A stretch of DNA of 64,000 bases from the NCBI GenBank assembly GCA_942492635.1, contig CALOFP010000002.1, forward strand, positions 992,001 to 1,056,000, given 5' to 3'. The stretch is from CALOFP01 sp942492635. Its GTDB lineage: Bacteria > UBP6 > UBA1177 > CALOFP01. Positions 35,015 to 43,654 of this stretch are shown one piece after another. The notes under the pieces were generated by a model. It saw only the letters and a list, made by a program, of their open reading frames with translations, was not told where the DNA came from and did not search any database. How positions within the stretch are numbered: the stretch's first letter is position 1; the number at the start of each line of letters is the position of its first letter. Position numbers and translations under genes: made by a program.

Positions 35015-35845
35015 TTATAAAGCTGACAGAATGCTCTCCATCCATGCAATCTCCTTGGTTTTGTCGCGTTTCCTGGCGCCGATAAGGAAAATTTCGGCCT
35101 TTTCGAGAAGCTTGTCTTTCACAGCGTCTTTCTTTTCACCTTCCGGCAGGCTGCCCGATTCCAGCAGGTTGTAAAGCGATATGATCCTGAATTTATCAAG
35201 TACGGGCATGGCTGAAAGCTGGTCTTCGTGACCGCCGTATTTAACGACAAGATCCTCTTTGAGGTAACCGAACTTCTCGTTGAGTGCCATCCGGAGCCAG
35301 AGATCGTAATCTTCGCATGCCGGCAGATTTTCGTCGAATCCTCCGTAGTCGCGAAACAGTTCCTTTTTCATCATTACGGCGGAAGGAGTTACAAGACAGA
35401 GCGAGAGACTCGGGAGGAAAATGTCCCCTTCGAATTTTTGATGTCTTTTCCCCTTGTTCAATCTTTTACCGTTGCGAATCCATATCTCGTCCGCCTGGCT
35501 TACTGAAAAGTTGTTTGCGAGCATATATTTGATGTGTTTTTCAAGCTTTTCCGGTTTCCATTCGTCGTCGGAATCGAGAAACGCCACGTACTCGCCTGCA
35601 GCTTCCCTGGCTCCGGCGTTTCGTGCTGCCGAAACACCACGATTCGGTTGATGGAGGTATCTCAAATGGGGAGCATATGAGTTGAGGGTTTTTCCGGTGT
35701 TGTCGGTTGATCCGTCATCTACAACGATCAGTTCGAAGTTCCTGTAGGTCTGTGAAAGAACCGATTCAACAGCTCTTTTGACTGTTTCTGCCCTGTTGTA
35801 TGTTGGAATGATTACGGATATGGAGGGGGTGTCGTTAACGTGCAT
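35015..35845 (-). CDS. Family 2 glycosyltransferase
   Basis: 276 residues of a GT-A fold enzyme. VIIPTYNRAETVKRAVESVL and VVDDGSTDNT bind the nucleotide sugar, FLDSDDEW provides the DxD-type metal site, and CEDYDLWLRMAL is the ED-type acceptor/catalytic motif. It is cytosolic or membrane-associated, with no membrane helix. The start overlaps the anti-sigma gene by 11 bases, with GAGG seven bases upstream inside that gene, so it belongs to the sigma/anti-sigma operon. Sugar and acceptor are unknown; envelope polysaccharide is likely. Confidence 0.88.
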   Translation of the reverse strand: MHVNDTPSISVIIPTYNRAETVKRAVESVLSQTYRNFELIVVDDGSTDNTGKTLNSYAPHLRYLHQPNRGVSAARNAGAREAAGEYVAFLDSDDEWKPEKLEKHIKYMLANNFSVSQADEIWIRNGKRLNKGKRHQKFEGDIFLPSLSLCLVTPSAVMMKKELFRDYGGFDENLPACEDYDLWLRMALNEKFGYLKEDLVVKYGGHEDQLSAMPVLDKFRIISLYNLLESGSLPEGEKKDAVKDKLLEKAEIFLIGARKRDKTKEIAWMESILSAL

Positions 35846-36635
35846 CGATAAGCCTCACCATATTGGATTTGAGCCTCGGACTGTCGGTGACGAACAGATA
35901 GTTTTCCCTGCCACGTTCCCAGAAAAGCATGTCGTGGCCGTCCTTTCTGTACTGGCGTACCCTGCAATCGGTCTCCTTGAGGCAGGATTCGGCCGTAAAA
36001 AGCTTCTTGAGTGTCTTGTTGTCACGACTGAGGAGAAGGGTGCCGGTTTCATCCTTGTCCTCAATTTTTATGGAAGCCACCGGAACTGCTCCCAGATGGG
36101 AGAATCTTCCCTTTACTCTTTCGTGATTGTTGATGTATTTTTGGATTTTCGGCTCGATCTCAAGTTCCGCCTTCACAAGTTTTTCTATATTCTCCTTTCC
36201 GCACATATCGCAGGGAAGCTGGGTTTTGTGAATGTTCAGGATCTCCTTCGTCATCAGCGATTTATCGCTCTCGATGGAGGTGAGGCTGAAGACAAAAAAG
36301 AAAACGGTTGCGGAGAGGGCTGCCGTGGCTGTGGCGGAGATGAAAGATGTGCTTTTTACGAAAGATTTGATCTTTTCAAGAGCTGTTTCAATAAATGTAT
36401 TTCCGCTTTCATCTATGAGTCTTTCGATTCCCTTTCTTTCAAACATCGAAAGTTCGATTCCTGCCGCCGTTTCGGCAATGGCCTCCTTAAGGGATATCGT
36501 TGAATTGTAGAACTGCCTGCAGCTTTCGCACTCCTTGAGATGGTTGGAAATTTCGGCACTCTCCTCGTATGGAAGTTCTCCGTCGATGAACTGCTCGATA
36601 AAAAGGGGGTTCATATCACATTTGATGTCAGCCAT
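35835..36635 (-). CDS. Zinc-finger (HC2-type) transmembrane anti-sigma factor
   Basis: 266 residues. The N-terminal cytoplasmic ASD-like segment has FIDGELPYEESAEISNHL followed by CESC, a HxxxCxxC zinc-binding pattern. A membrane helix (about 93-115, ATATAALSATVFFFVFSL) leads to a periplasmic domain of about 150 residues with a CDMC pair and other cysteines that could sense oxidation or metal. It should hold the ECF sigma factor encoded just upstream (8-base overlap) until an envelope signal arrives. Its 3' end overlaps the glycosyltransferase. Confidence 0.82.
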   Translation of the reverse strand: MADIKCDMNPLFIEQFIDGELPYEESAEISNHLKECESCRQFYNSTISLKEAIAETAAGIELSMFERKGIERLIDESGNTFIETALEKIKSFVKSTSFISATATAALSATVFFFVFSLTSIESDKSLMTKEILNIHKTQLPCDMCGKENIEKLVKAELEIEPKIQKYINNHERVKGRFSHLGAVPVASIKIEDKDETGTLLLSRDNKTLKKLFTAESCLKETDCRVRQYRKDGHDMLFWERGRENYLFVTDSPRLKSNMVRLIDAR

Positions 36636-37173
36636 TTCTCACCCTCCTCTCTTTTCCGATATTAAGCTCTCGCGCCTCATTCACAAGCTCCTTACGGAGA
36701 AAATCACGTCCTCGGTGAAGTCGGGACATTACGGTTCCGACCGCAATACCCAGTTTCTCCGCCGTCTCATCGTACTTCAGGCCTTCAACCTCGATAAGGT
36801 AGCACACATCCCTGAATTCGTCGGGCATGGAGCTGAAAGCCTTGACTATCCTGTTGCGCAAGATAGGGTCGGATATTTTTTCAGTCGTAGCTCTCGAGTC
36901 TTCAAAAACGTGTGAAATCACGTTGTCCGTCTCAAAAGCCGATTCGTTGATCTCCGCATTCAGGCTCACCTTTTTGGACCGGTTGATGTGGTTGTTCTTG
37001 AGTACCCTGAATATCCAAGCCTTGAATGAATCCTGTTCCCTGTAGGGTGTTTTCTTTTTCAGGATATTGAGGATGGTGTCCTGCATCAGGTCCATCGCCT
37101 TTTCGCGGTTCCCGGTAATGAAATACGAGTAACCGAACATGGTGTCCATGTTCTCCTTCAGGAGTTTTTTCAT
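36628..37173 (-). CDS. ECF-type RNA polymerase sigma factor (with anti-sigma and glycosyltransferase)
   Basis: About 181 residues. Region 2 contains ITGNREKAMDLMQDTILNIL and FKAWIFRVLKNN; region 4 has MPDEFRDVCYLIEVEGLKYD and the helix-turn-helix EKLGIAVGTVMSRLHRGR. I chose ATG 37173 because AAGGAA lies just upstream; ATG at 37188 and 37215 are in frame but lack ribosome sites. The anti-sigma gene overlaps its end. Its own promoter was not recognised, though autoregulation would be usual. Confidence 0.88.
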   Translation of the reverse strand: MKKLLKENMDTMFGYSYFITGNREKAMDLMQDTILNILKKKTPYREQDSFKAWIFRVLKNNHINRSKKVSLNAEINESAFETDNVISHVFEDSRATTEKISDPILRNRIVKAFSSMPDEFRDVCYLIEVEGLKYDETAEKLGIAVGTVMSRLHRGRDFLRKELVNEARELNIGKERRVRNG

Positions 37174-37492
37174 CGTTTCCTTTTCCATAAAGCGTTCATC
37201 CACAGAGATTAACATGACAACGACAATTTTTATTCCCGGAGATTATACGCAGGGAAGATAAAAAGACAATTCCGCTGTTTTTTCCACAGATGGACACATA
37301 TGTGAAATGTTCATAGCTGTTCGACAGGCTCGCCCTTTTGACAAAGTTTGATTTCAGCTGATAAAACCCATGTCTTATGAAAATATTCATCTGTGTCACT
37401 CTGCGGATGAAGAAGACTTTATTTGATTTGGTATGATTTACCCGGAAATAATGATGTTTTCGGATGATTTTCTGTTGGTGACTTCGGCTCTC
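37174..37492. repeat. Spacer with CCACAGAT-type repeat fragments
   Basis: The spacer contains TCCACAGAG at 37199-37207, TCCACAGATGGACACATATG at 37284-37303 and ATTCATCTGTGTCACTCTGC at 37386-37405, the last roughly the reverse complement of the second. No gene is seen. These look like decayed copies of a short dispersed repeat. Confidence 0.4.
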
Positions 37493-40400
37493 TTAATTCA
37501 TTGAATCGAGAACACCTTTTGCCCGGATGTAGTATTCGTTGCTCGGAAGAAGTGCTTTTATGAGACTTTCGAGTTTCTTTTTCGCAAGTTTCTTGTTGCT
37601 GTCGCGAATTCCGTAGGCTTCCCAGTAGATGGATTTTGCCTGGGTTTTAATTGATTCCATACCGTCGAGAGCTGTAGAGTTTTCTCTGTCGATAAAAAGG
37701 GCGTTAGTAAAATGCTGACGGGCCGATACGATATCCTTCTTTTCCAGATCTTTGAGTCCGAGTTTTGCGAGAACGGTTGCCTTTCTGCTTTCAATTTGCC
37801 TGGTTACCGCAGTTCTCTCCACCTCTCTTTTTTTGACTGTTTTGAACTCCGTTTTAAATTTCGACTTTATCAGAGCTATCTCTTCTTCCTGTATCTCCTT
37901 TACCGCCGTTTCGTATCCTTTCTTTATGCCGTCAGTCTTTTCCTTTGCACTCTCCTTATCCTCTTTGCCGAGAATCTTAGCTTTTTCCTTCATCTCCTTT
38001 ATGGCTATTTCTCTTTTCTCAGCCTCCTCTTTCATCTTACCCTTTTTCATTTCCCAATTATCCTTCTCCTTGGAGAGAAGATTCTTGCGTTTTTCTTTTC
38101 TTCTGTCCTTTTCAGCAATCAGTTTTTCACGCTCATCTTCCAGTTTCTTCTTCATCTTTTCGCGATTTTTCTTCTGGGCGAGCTCCTCTTTGTCATATCT
38201 TTCTTCTATACCAAGCTTGGTCTCCTTGAATTTATTTTTCGCCGCGCTCATATCGGCTTTCCACTTCTTTTCAAATGCTGCCGAAGACTTTTCGTTTTTA
38301 ACAAGGATGGAATCCTTCCTGTTTCCCCATCCCGTAGTTATTTTCTCAATTGTCTTGGCTATGACTTCAATTTTCTTCTCAATCTGTTCCTTCTCTTTCT
38401 TGTCCTTAGACAACTTTTTCATGAAGGCGACTTCTCTTGCCTTTTTCTCATTTTCCCATTTCTGGTACTGTTTTTCCCTTTCTTTTTTTCTATCTTCAAG
38501 TTTTTTATCTCTCGCCTTCTGGGCGTTGAGCTGCATCTTGTCGATGTTTTTTCTAAACCTGTCTCTCTCCTTAAGAAAGCGTTTGAACTTTTTCTGGGCA
38601 GCCTCTTTCTCCTTTGTCTTTTTTGCCCTGAATTTCTTGTTCTCATTCTGCAGTCTTGTGTTTTCAGTCACGAGTTCCATATCGAGTTTGTCCATTTCGG
38701 CAAAATGCTTTTCGCTCATTTTCGAGATGCTTGTCTGGATTATGGTTTCACGATTCTTCTCCATTTTCGCAATCTCTTTTGAAACTTTCGTAAGTTCCTT
38801 CTTGTTGTTTCGAAGCTCTTTTCCATGCTCCTTTTTCGCATTTTTTATCGCCTTTGCAAGCTCACGGTTACGGCTCTTACCGAATTTTTTGGATTCGGAT
38901 TTTGCCTTTGCAAGTTCTTTCTTGAGCTTTTTACTCTCGCTATTTCTATCGTTGGCAATCTTCTGAAGTTCCTTCTTTACCTCCTTCTCTTTTCCGGCCT
39001 TGAGGAGTTCCTCTTCCTTTTTAGCCTTGAGAGATTCTGTCTCGGCATCGAACTTTGAAATGGATTCCTCAAGATCGGTAACCTTTTTGGACAGCTCTTC
39101 CTCCTTTTTGAGAAGATCGGCTTCGGTTTTGGATTGAACCGCAGCAATCTCTTCGTCATATTTGGCGATTTTTCCTTCCAGATCACTTTTTTTCTTGTTG
39201 AGCTCGGCAAGACTGTTTTCGTAATCTTTGGTGGCAGCCGCCGTTGCGTCCTCCTTTTTCTTTGCGAATTCCGCCTCGCCCTTCTGGCGTTTTTCCTCAA
39301 TTGTCTGCTGGATCTTAGCCATAACGTCAGTCTGTTTCATGAGGAATTCTTCGATTTCCTTATCGAATTTCGCCAGTTTTTCCTGCTCTTCCTTCTCCTT
39401 CTTGTCGTACTCGGCCAGTTTTACATTCAGCTTATCAAACTCCTCCTGATACTCCTTCTCAACAACTGAATTGAATTTCCTGTCCTCATCCTCGTTTTTC
39501 ATTTTTATCGCTTCTTTTTCGGAAGCTATCGTTCTCTCTTTTTTGTCGAACTCTTCCTGTTTTGCCTGAACCTTCTGATCAGATTCACCGATTTTTTTGG
39601 TGAGAGCCTCCTTCTTCTTGTTCAGATCGTTGATGCTTTTCTCAACTTTTGCAGTCTCTTTTGTAAGAAAATCCTTCTGCTTACTGTAGAAGTCGTTTCT
39701 ATTCTTGGTGAGTATCTTTTTGGTCTTTTCATACTCTTTGCTGTTCGACTCGAGTTCTTTTTCCTTCTGCTCCTCACGTTTCTTTGTTGAAACCTTGATA
39801 ACTCCCTTTTCCTTCTGCTCGATCATCGTAATCTTGCTTTCGAGGGCTACTATCTGCTGTTCTATCTTGGAGTCTTCGTTTTCCCATTGGAGCTTCATTT
39901 CCTTGATGCGGTTTTTGAGAGCCTGGTACTCCTCCTTTTCCTTTTTCTTCAGATCCTTGTGTTTTTCAGAGGCATCCTTTATTCTCTTTTCCCTGTCGGC
40001 GATCCTGCTGTTAATCCACTTCTGGATTTTCGCAAGATTCTTCTTTCTAGTTTCTTCAGCTTTTTCCAGTTTTTTGGAGAACTTTTTGTGAACACGACCG
40101 ACAACTTTCTCGTCCTTGGGGGTAGGCTGAAGATAGAGAACTCTCTCTATGCGCTCAGTTCCAAAGGAGCTGTACTTTTTCTTCGCGATTTTTCTGATAA
40201 GCGAATCTTCTTTTTCTGCCTTTTCTATTGCACTCAGGGCACTTGTAAACTCTCCCTTTGAAGCGCTTTTTTCAGCTGTGCTCAGGGCCGAGTACAGTTT
40301 TTTGATAGAGTTCAACAGCTTCTTGCCTGTGACATCTCTCTTTGCAGCCTTCTTAAACTTTTCGGCGGCCGCCTTGATTTCTCCCTGTTTGTAGAGGCTG

Positions 40401-40966
40401 ATTCCTTCGGTTATGAGTTCCTTGGGAGAAATTCTTCTTCTGCGGGGTTCATCTTCATAACCGGACTCCTCCTCCTCTTCCTCTTCGCCGTACTCATCTC
40501 TTTCCGAACGTCTGCTGACTTTTTTGAGCAGCTTTTTTATGGCTACGACCATCTCTTCGGCAACTTCATCTTCAAAACTGTCCTCTTCACCGGAGATTTT
40601 GGTCTGGGCGATCTTTTTTCCTTTTCTATCCATCAGGATAAGCTTTACATACGCTGCATTATCCGAAGATAGTTTGAGGGTCGAGACTACGAAAAAGTCC
40701 GCTCTGGTTTTCTTTCCGATCTTGGTAAGGCATTTTATGCTGCTTTTACATTTTTTGGCCTTTTGGGAATACTTTTTTGGACATTTCCTGGCTTTGGCTT
40801 TCTTTATCGATTGAAGCTGTTTCGCCAGTTCCCTGTCTACACTATCCGCGAATTTTTTCTCCGATCTCTTCTTCGCGCCTACCGGCAGTACCACCAGCTT
40901 CTCCCGGGCCGCCAGAGAGAGCGAGAAAAGAAGGACCAGAAATAGAGCAAAAAATTTCTGTTTCAT
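37493..40966 (-). CDS. Secreted giant Lys/Glu-rich coiled-coil protein
   Basis: 1,157 residues. Signal peptide (about 1-19, cleavage after SLAA), then a folded N-terminal domain (about 20-150) with EKLVVLPVGAKKRSEKKFAD and FVVSTLKLSS, reminiscent of periplasmic stress/GldJ-type nucleotide-free beta domains. A low-complexity acidic stretch (EEEEEEESGYEDEPRRRR) follows, then TPR-like helices (SLYKQGEIKAAAEKFKKAAK), about 750 residues of continuous Lys/Glu coiled coil (about 280-1030), and a C-terminal TPR pair (DIVSARQHFTNALFID). It probably spans or stiffens the periplasm. GAGG precedes the ATG, and a consensus promoter lies at 41016-41045. Long plus-strand frames inside it are shadows. Confidence 0.85.
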   Translation of the reverse strand: MKQKFFALFLVLLFSLSLAAREKLVVLPVGAKKRSEKKFADSVDRELAKQLQSIKKAKARKCPKKYSQKAKKCKSSIKCLTKIGKKTRADFFVVSTLKLSSDNAAYVKLILMDRKGKKIAQTKISGEEDSFEDEVAEEMVVAIKKLLKKVSRRSERDEYGEEEEEEESGYEDEPRRRRISPKELITEGISLYKQGEIKAAAEKFKKAAKRDVTGKKLLNSIKKLYSALSTAEKSASKGEFTSALSAIEKAEKEDSLIRKIAKKKYSSFGTERIERVLYLQPTPKDEKVVGRVHKKFSKKLEKAEETRKKNLAKIQKWINSRIADREKRIKDASEKHKDLKKKEKEEYQALKNRIKEMKLQWENEDSKIEQQIVALESKITMIEQKEKGVIKVSTKKREEQKEKELESNSKEYEKTKKILTKNRNDFYSKQKDFLTKETAKVEKSINDLNKKKEALTKKIGESDQKVQAKQEEFDKKERTIASEKEAIKMKNEDEDRKFNSVVEKEYQEEFDKLNVKLAEYDKKEKEEQEKLAKFDKEIEEFLMKQTDVMAKIQQTIEEKRQKGEAEFAKKKEDATAAATKDYENSLAELNKKKSDLEGKIAKYDEEIAAVQSKTEADLLKKEEELSKKVTDLEESISKFDAETESLKAKKEEELLKAGKEKEVKKELQKIANDRNSESKKLKKELAKAKSESKKFGKSRNRELAKAIKNAKKEHGKELRNNKKELTKVSKEIAKMEKNRETIIQTSISKMSEKHFAEMDKLDMELVTENTRLQNENKKFRAKKTKEKEAAQKKFKRFLKERDRFRKNIDKMQLNAQKARDKKLEDRKKEREKQYQKWENEKKAREVAFMKKLSKDKKEKEQIEKKIEVIAKTIEKITTGWGNRKDSILVKNEKSSAAFEKKWKADMSAAKNKFKETKLGIEERYDKEELAQKKNREKMKKKLEDEREKLIAEKDRRKEKRKNLLSKEKDNWEMKKGKMKEEAEKREIAIKEMKEKAKILGKEDKESAKEKTDGIKKGYETAVKEIQEEEIALIKSKFKTEFKTVKKREVERTAVTRQIESRKATVLAKLGLKDLEKKDIVSARQHFTNALFIDRENSTALDGMESIKTQAKSIYWEAYGIRDSNKKLAKKKLESLIKALLPSNEYYIRAKGVLDSMN

Positions 40967-41015
40967 TGTTCTAAACCTCTTTATAGTTGTCCGAATATTT
41001 ATGCAAAATCACAGT

Positions 41016-41045
41016 AGCATAACAATTTTAAATTTGTTCTGTCAA
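41016..41045 (-). promoter_or_regulatory. Sigma-70 promoter of the coiled-coil gene
   Basis: On the complement: TTGACA (41045-41040), 18-base spacer, TATGCT (41021-41016), about 50 bases before the ATG at 40966. Confidence 0.65.
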
Positions 41046-41113
41046 ATTTTTATAAAAATTAATAAATAAAATGATATTCTTGTTCATGTTTAAAGATGTT
41101 TGCGATTAACTTT

Positions 41114-41142
41114 TTGACATCGGATACTCATGAATTTATATT
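41114..41142 (+). promoter_or_regulatory. Consensus sigma-70 promoter of the 41197 PilZ gene
   Basis: A perfect TTGACA (41114-41119), 17-base spacer and TATATT (41137-41142). It is divergent from the coiled-coil promoter, about 70 bases apart. Confidence 0.7.
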
Positions 41143-41196
41143 GAAGTATAAAGCAAAAATTTTGTTGCTGCGGAAAATAGCGGATATCGGGGAAAC

Positions 41197-41805
41197 ATGC
41201 GGAACGATCCGGCCCATTCGGAAGTAGAAAAACATTTTAATTTTGTAAAAAGTCGTCTCGACAACCTCTTGACAAAAACAATGTCGAGAGAACTTCTCAT
41301 CGCATCCCTCAAATTCAACCATCTCATGAAAACCGTTCTGAAAAACGAGTATGTCAACAACGATTTCGCGATGGATTGCCTTCATGATTACAGAACACTT
41401 TCCAAAATCATAGGAAAAGTGACAGGTGAGATGGAAATCGTAGAACTTCTTGTCGAACTGGAAAACCGAATACTTCGAAATCTGCAGACATTTACCGAGG
41501 AGAAAAGAGAGCTCCCCAGATTTCAGATTTCCCTGACGGGAACTCTGAAGGTCGGTTCGGAAAGAGGTGAGGTGCTGATGAACGACATATCCCTCTCGGG
41601 AATTCAATTCTTTTCCACAAAGGATCCCCATCACGGAGAAAAGTGTGTTCTTGAGTCGAGGGATAACCATCTCTACAGAGAAGTGAGGAGTGTCCGAAGG
41701 GAAATCATGAAGTTCGAAGGCGATCCAATATTTACGGTCGGAGCCAAATTTACCGACCCCCTGACGTGGGATGAGTTGAAGAGCCTCATTATCATGAGCG
41801 ATTAA
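41197..41805 (+). CDS. PilZ-domain protein with helical N-terminal region
   Basis: 202 residues. The first 100 are helical (HFNFVKSRLDNLLTKTMSRELL, then LENRILRNLQTFTEEKRE). The rest is a PilZ barrel: ELPRFQISLTG, NDISLSGIQFFS (the NxSxxG motif), and EVRSVRREIMKFEGD leading to FTVGAKFTDP. Only one arginine of the RxxxR switch is plain, so c-di-GMP binding is likely but not certain. The gene is divergent from the coiled-coil gene and shares the regulatory gap. It has its own consensus promoter. Confidence 0.75.
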   Translation: MRNDPAHSEVEKHFNFVKSRLDNLLTKTMSRELLIASLKFNHLMKTVLKNEYVNNDFAMDCLHDYRTLSKIIGKVTGEMEIVELLVELENRILRNLQTFTEEKRELPRFQISLTGTLKVGSERGEVLMNDISLSGIQFFSTKDPHHGEKCVLESRDNHLYREVRSVRREIMKFEGDPIFTVGAKFTDPLTWDELKSLIIMSD

Positions 41806-41885
41806 CAAGGTGGTGTTTCGCCGTTCAACCACATGGATACACATGAGATTTTCTGTTCTGGAGAGCTGGGTTGATTGAGTCCTGA

Positions 41886-41906
41886 ATATTTTTTCAAAAA
41901 ATATTT
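41886..41906. promoter_or_regulatory. Perfect AT-rich palindrome before the second ECF sigma gene
   Basis: AATATTTTTT (41886-41895), C, AAAAAATATT (41897-41906): a 10-base perfect inverted repeat with a one-base centre, 52 bases upstream of the ATG at 41959. It could terminate the PilZ transcript (T-run follows) or be an operator; its tight centre favours a protein-binding site. Confidence 0.4.
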
Positions 41907-41958
41907 TTACATTCACCTTTTAACTGTTGTCTTATTTTTCAGACGGACCTGAGGAGAG

Positions 41959-42483
41959 ATGATGTTCCGAAACTACGACGTCGAGTTTGAAAAGCTTTTC
42001 TGGGAAAAACGGTTTTATGTGGAGGCAATAGCCCGCCGCTATGTGTCAGATTCGGCAGTTGACGATCTGACCCAGAAGATTTTCCTTAAAATCTACCTCA
42101 AGATGGGGAAGATTCTTAAGGCTGAAAATCAGAAGGGCTACATAGCTAAAATTGCCGCAAACGAAGCCATAAATTTTCTCAGGACCAGAAAGGAGGATAT
42201 CTCAATACCCCGGGAGTTTGAGGATCTTCTATTTTCAACCGGCGAAGATGCTGAGAGGAGTTATCTTCACAACGAAATGGCGGAGGAGTTTGTGAAAATC
42301 GCAGGCTCCATGGCTGAAAAGCGGAGAAACGTTCTGCTTCTGCGCGTAATGGAGGAGATGAGTTTCAGGGAAATATCCGATTCCCTGACGATTTCGGAAG
42401 AATCCGCCAGAAACATCTTTTCCGTGGGAATCCGTGAAGTCAGAAAACGCCTGAAGAAGAGGCTGGGAGGAAGAAATGGATGA
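41959..42483 (+). CDS. ECF-type sigma factor (with membrane partner and Spy-like protein)
   Basis: 174 residues. Region 2 contains EAIARRYVSDSAVDDLTQKIFLKIY-like sequence with KGYIAKIAANEAINFL, and region 4 the helix-turn-helix FREISDSLTISEESARNIFSVG. GAGGAGAG immediately upstream supports the start (ATG 41959 or 41962). The next gene overlaps by eight bases and a periplasmic Spy-like gene follows; this order recalls metal or envelope-stress systems such as CnrH-type units. Confidence 0.87.
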   Translation: MMFRNYDVEFEKLFWEKRFYVEAIARRYVSDSAVDDLTQKIFLKIYLKMGKILKAENQKGYIAKIAANEAINFLRTRKEDISIPREFEDLLFSTGEDAERSYLHNEMAEEFVKIAGSMAEKRRNVLLLRVMEEMSFREISDSLTISEESARNIFSVGIREVRKRLKKRLGGRNG

Positions 42484-42742
42484 AAAACAGAAGTGGGAGC
42501 GGATGCTTCACGATGTGATGATCGATGGGAAAAGGATCAAAAGAAGAAGAAGCACACTCATCGGAACCGTTGCGGTAGTCTTTTTTCTCACCGTTTCAGT
42601 TGCCGTTTCACCTCTTTTCAGAAGCGGCAAAGAGGGCGGGATCGACTATCCGATGGAGGCCGAAATGGTGATTCTTCTGGATGACGCGATCTACGATTCT
42701 GACCTCGGCATCATCGAACTCAGTGAAAACAACAGTATTTAA
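42476..42742 (+). CDS. Small single-pass membrane protein, probable anti-sigma partner
   Basis: 88 residues: a charged cytosolic N-terminus (KQKWERMLHDVMIDGKRIKRRR), one membrane helix (about 27-47), and a short acidic periplasmic tail with DDAIYDSDLGIIELSE. There is no zinc-finger HxxxCxxC. It overlaps the sigma gene by eight bases. By position it is a likely membrane anchor or anti-sigma factor, but the sequence shows no recognisable anti-sigma domain. Confidence 0.65.
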   Translation: MDEKQKWERMLHDVMIDGKRIKRRRSTLIGTVAVVFFLTVSVAVSPLFRSGKEGGIDYPMEAEMVILLDDAIYDSDLGIIELSENNSI

Positions 42743-42921
42743 GATGATTTTGTTGATTAAGTCGCGCTCAAGTGAGAAATCGGAGGATCATGAAGAAAAT
42801 TGTTTATAATTTTGAGTAACAGCGGTTGGTGTTGCGATGAATTTAAAACGATTTTATGCCGATCTCACCAATTTCGTAACGAGGGATGACTTGTTCAACA
42901 GAATCAAAAATGGAGGAGATT

Positions 42922-43419
42922 ATGAAAAAGTTACTTATGGTTCTCATGCTGATACTCATGGCTGCACCGCTTTTTGCACGTCACGGACACGGTGGAGGCA
43001 TGTGGATGACAGACGAAGCCCTTGAAAAGTCGGGAGTTTCAGCCGAAGTTCGGGCGGAAGTCAGAAAAGAGATAGGGGTTATGAAAGTTAAGCTTGTCAA
43101 ACTCCACAACGAGATTCAGGAACTCCGTGTTACAATCCGCGAGGAGTTCAAAAAAGAGAATCCGAGCAGGGATGTGATCGGCAAGGCAGTTGAAAAAATT
43201 GCAGATTTAAAGAGAGAACAGGCTCTTGCAGTGGGAAAATCAAAAGCTGAAATCATGTTCAAGCTTACCCCAGAACAGCGTGAAAAGGTTACGAAGCATC
43301 TCCGTGAGCGGAGAAGGGAGTTCAAGAAAAGATTCCACGAAGGAAGAAAAGGTCGAAAAGGAAAGGGACACAAGCGCGGTGCTCCTGCAATGGAAGAGAG
43401 GGGAGGTGAGTGGTTCTGA
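42922..43419 (+). CDS. Spy/CpxP-family periplasmic protein (metal/envelope stress)
   Basis: 165 residues from ATG 42922, which has GGAGGAG directly upstream. Signal peptide (about 1-19, cleavage after PLFA) followed by a His/Gly start RHGHGGGMW, a helical middle (VRAEVRKEIGVMKVKLVKLH) and the LTPEQREKV motif of the LTxxQ/Spy family. The C-terminus is very basic, with HKRG-type clusters that might bind metal. Spy-like proteins act as periplasmic chaperones or stress sensors. It is the third member of the sigma/partner/Spy cluster. Confidence 0.8.
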   Translation: MKKLLMVLMLILMAAPLFARHGHGGGMWMTDEALEKSGVSAEVRAEVRKEIGVMKVKLVKLHNEIQELRVTIREEFKKENPSRDVIGKAVEKIADLKREQALAVGKSKAEIMFKLTPEQREKVTKHLRERRREFKKRFHEGRKGRKGKGHKRGAPAMEERGGEWF

Positions 43420-43430
43420 ACCACCTCCCC
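43400..43430 (+). terminator. Hairpin overlapping the Spy-like stop codon
   Basis: GGGGAGGTG (43400-43408) and CACCTCCCC (43422-43430) form a perfect 9-base stem; the TGA stop lies in the loop. A T-run appears only 13 bases later (43444-43450), so termination is plausible but not classical. Confidence 0.5.
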
Positions 43431-43607
43431 GGTTTCCGAAGAATTTTTTTCCGATTCCAAAAGATTTTCCGAGATAGATTCTATTCAAAATTCCCAAAAC
43501 AAAACCTGATTCACGAGAGTTTTTTCCCTTTGAGATAATCAGGAGATTAAAAAAGAGCAAGATCGTACAAGAAATGATCTTTTAGGATCCCTATCATAAC
43601 TCTGTTC

Positions 43608-43628
43608 GAACCGCCGAGCGGTTCTTTT
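43608..43628 (+). promoter_or_regulatory. GC-rich hairpin with short T-run in the cupin leader
   Basis: GAACCGC (43608-43614), loop CGA, GCGGTTC (43618-43624), then TTTT. It ends 26 bases before the cupin ATG, so it may act as an attenuator or as the end of an upstream transcript. Confidence 0.45.
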
Positions 43629-43654
43629 GAAAAGAATACTGAAAGGAGTCGACG

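Noticed and set aside
37712..38966. Plus-strand open frames of 356 and 404 codons
   Set aside because: They are antisense to the coiled-coil gene; the Lys/Glu-rich codons of that gene give Phe/Leu/Ser-rich shadows that imitate membrane proteins.
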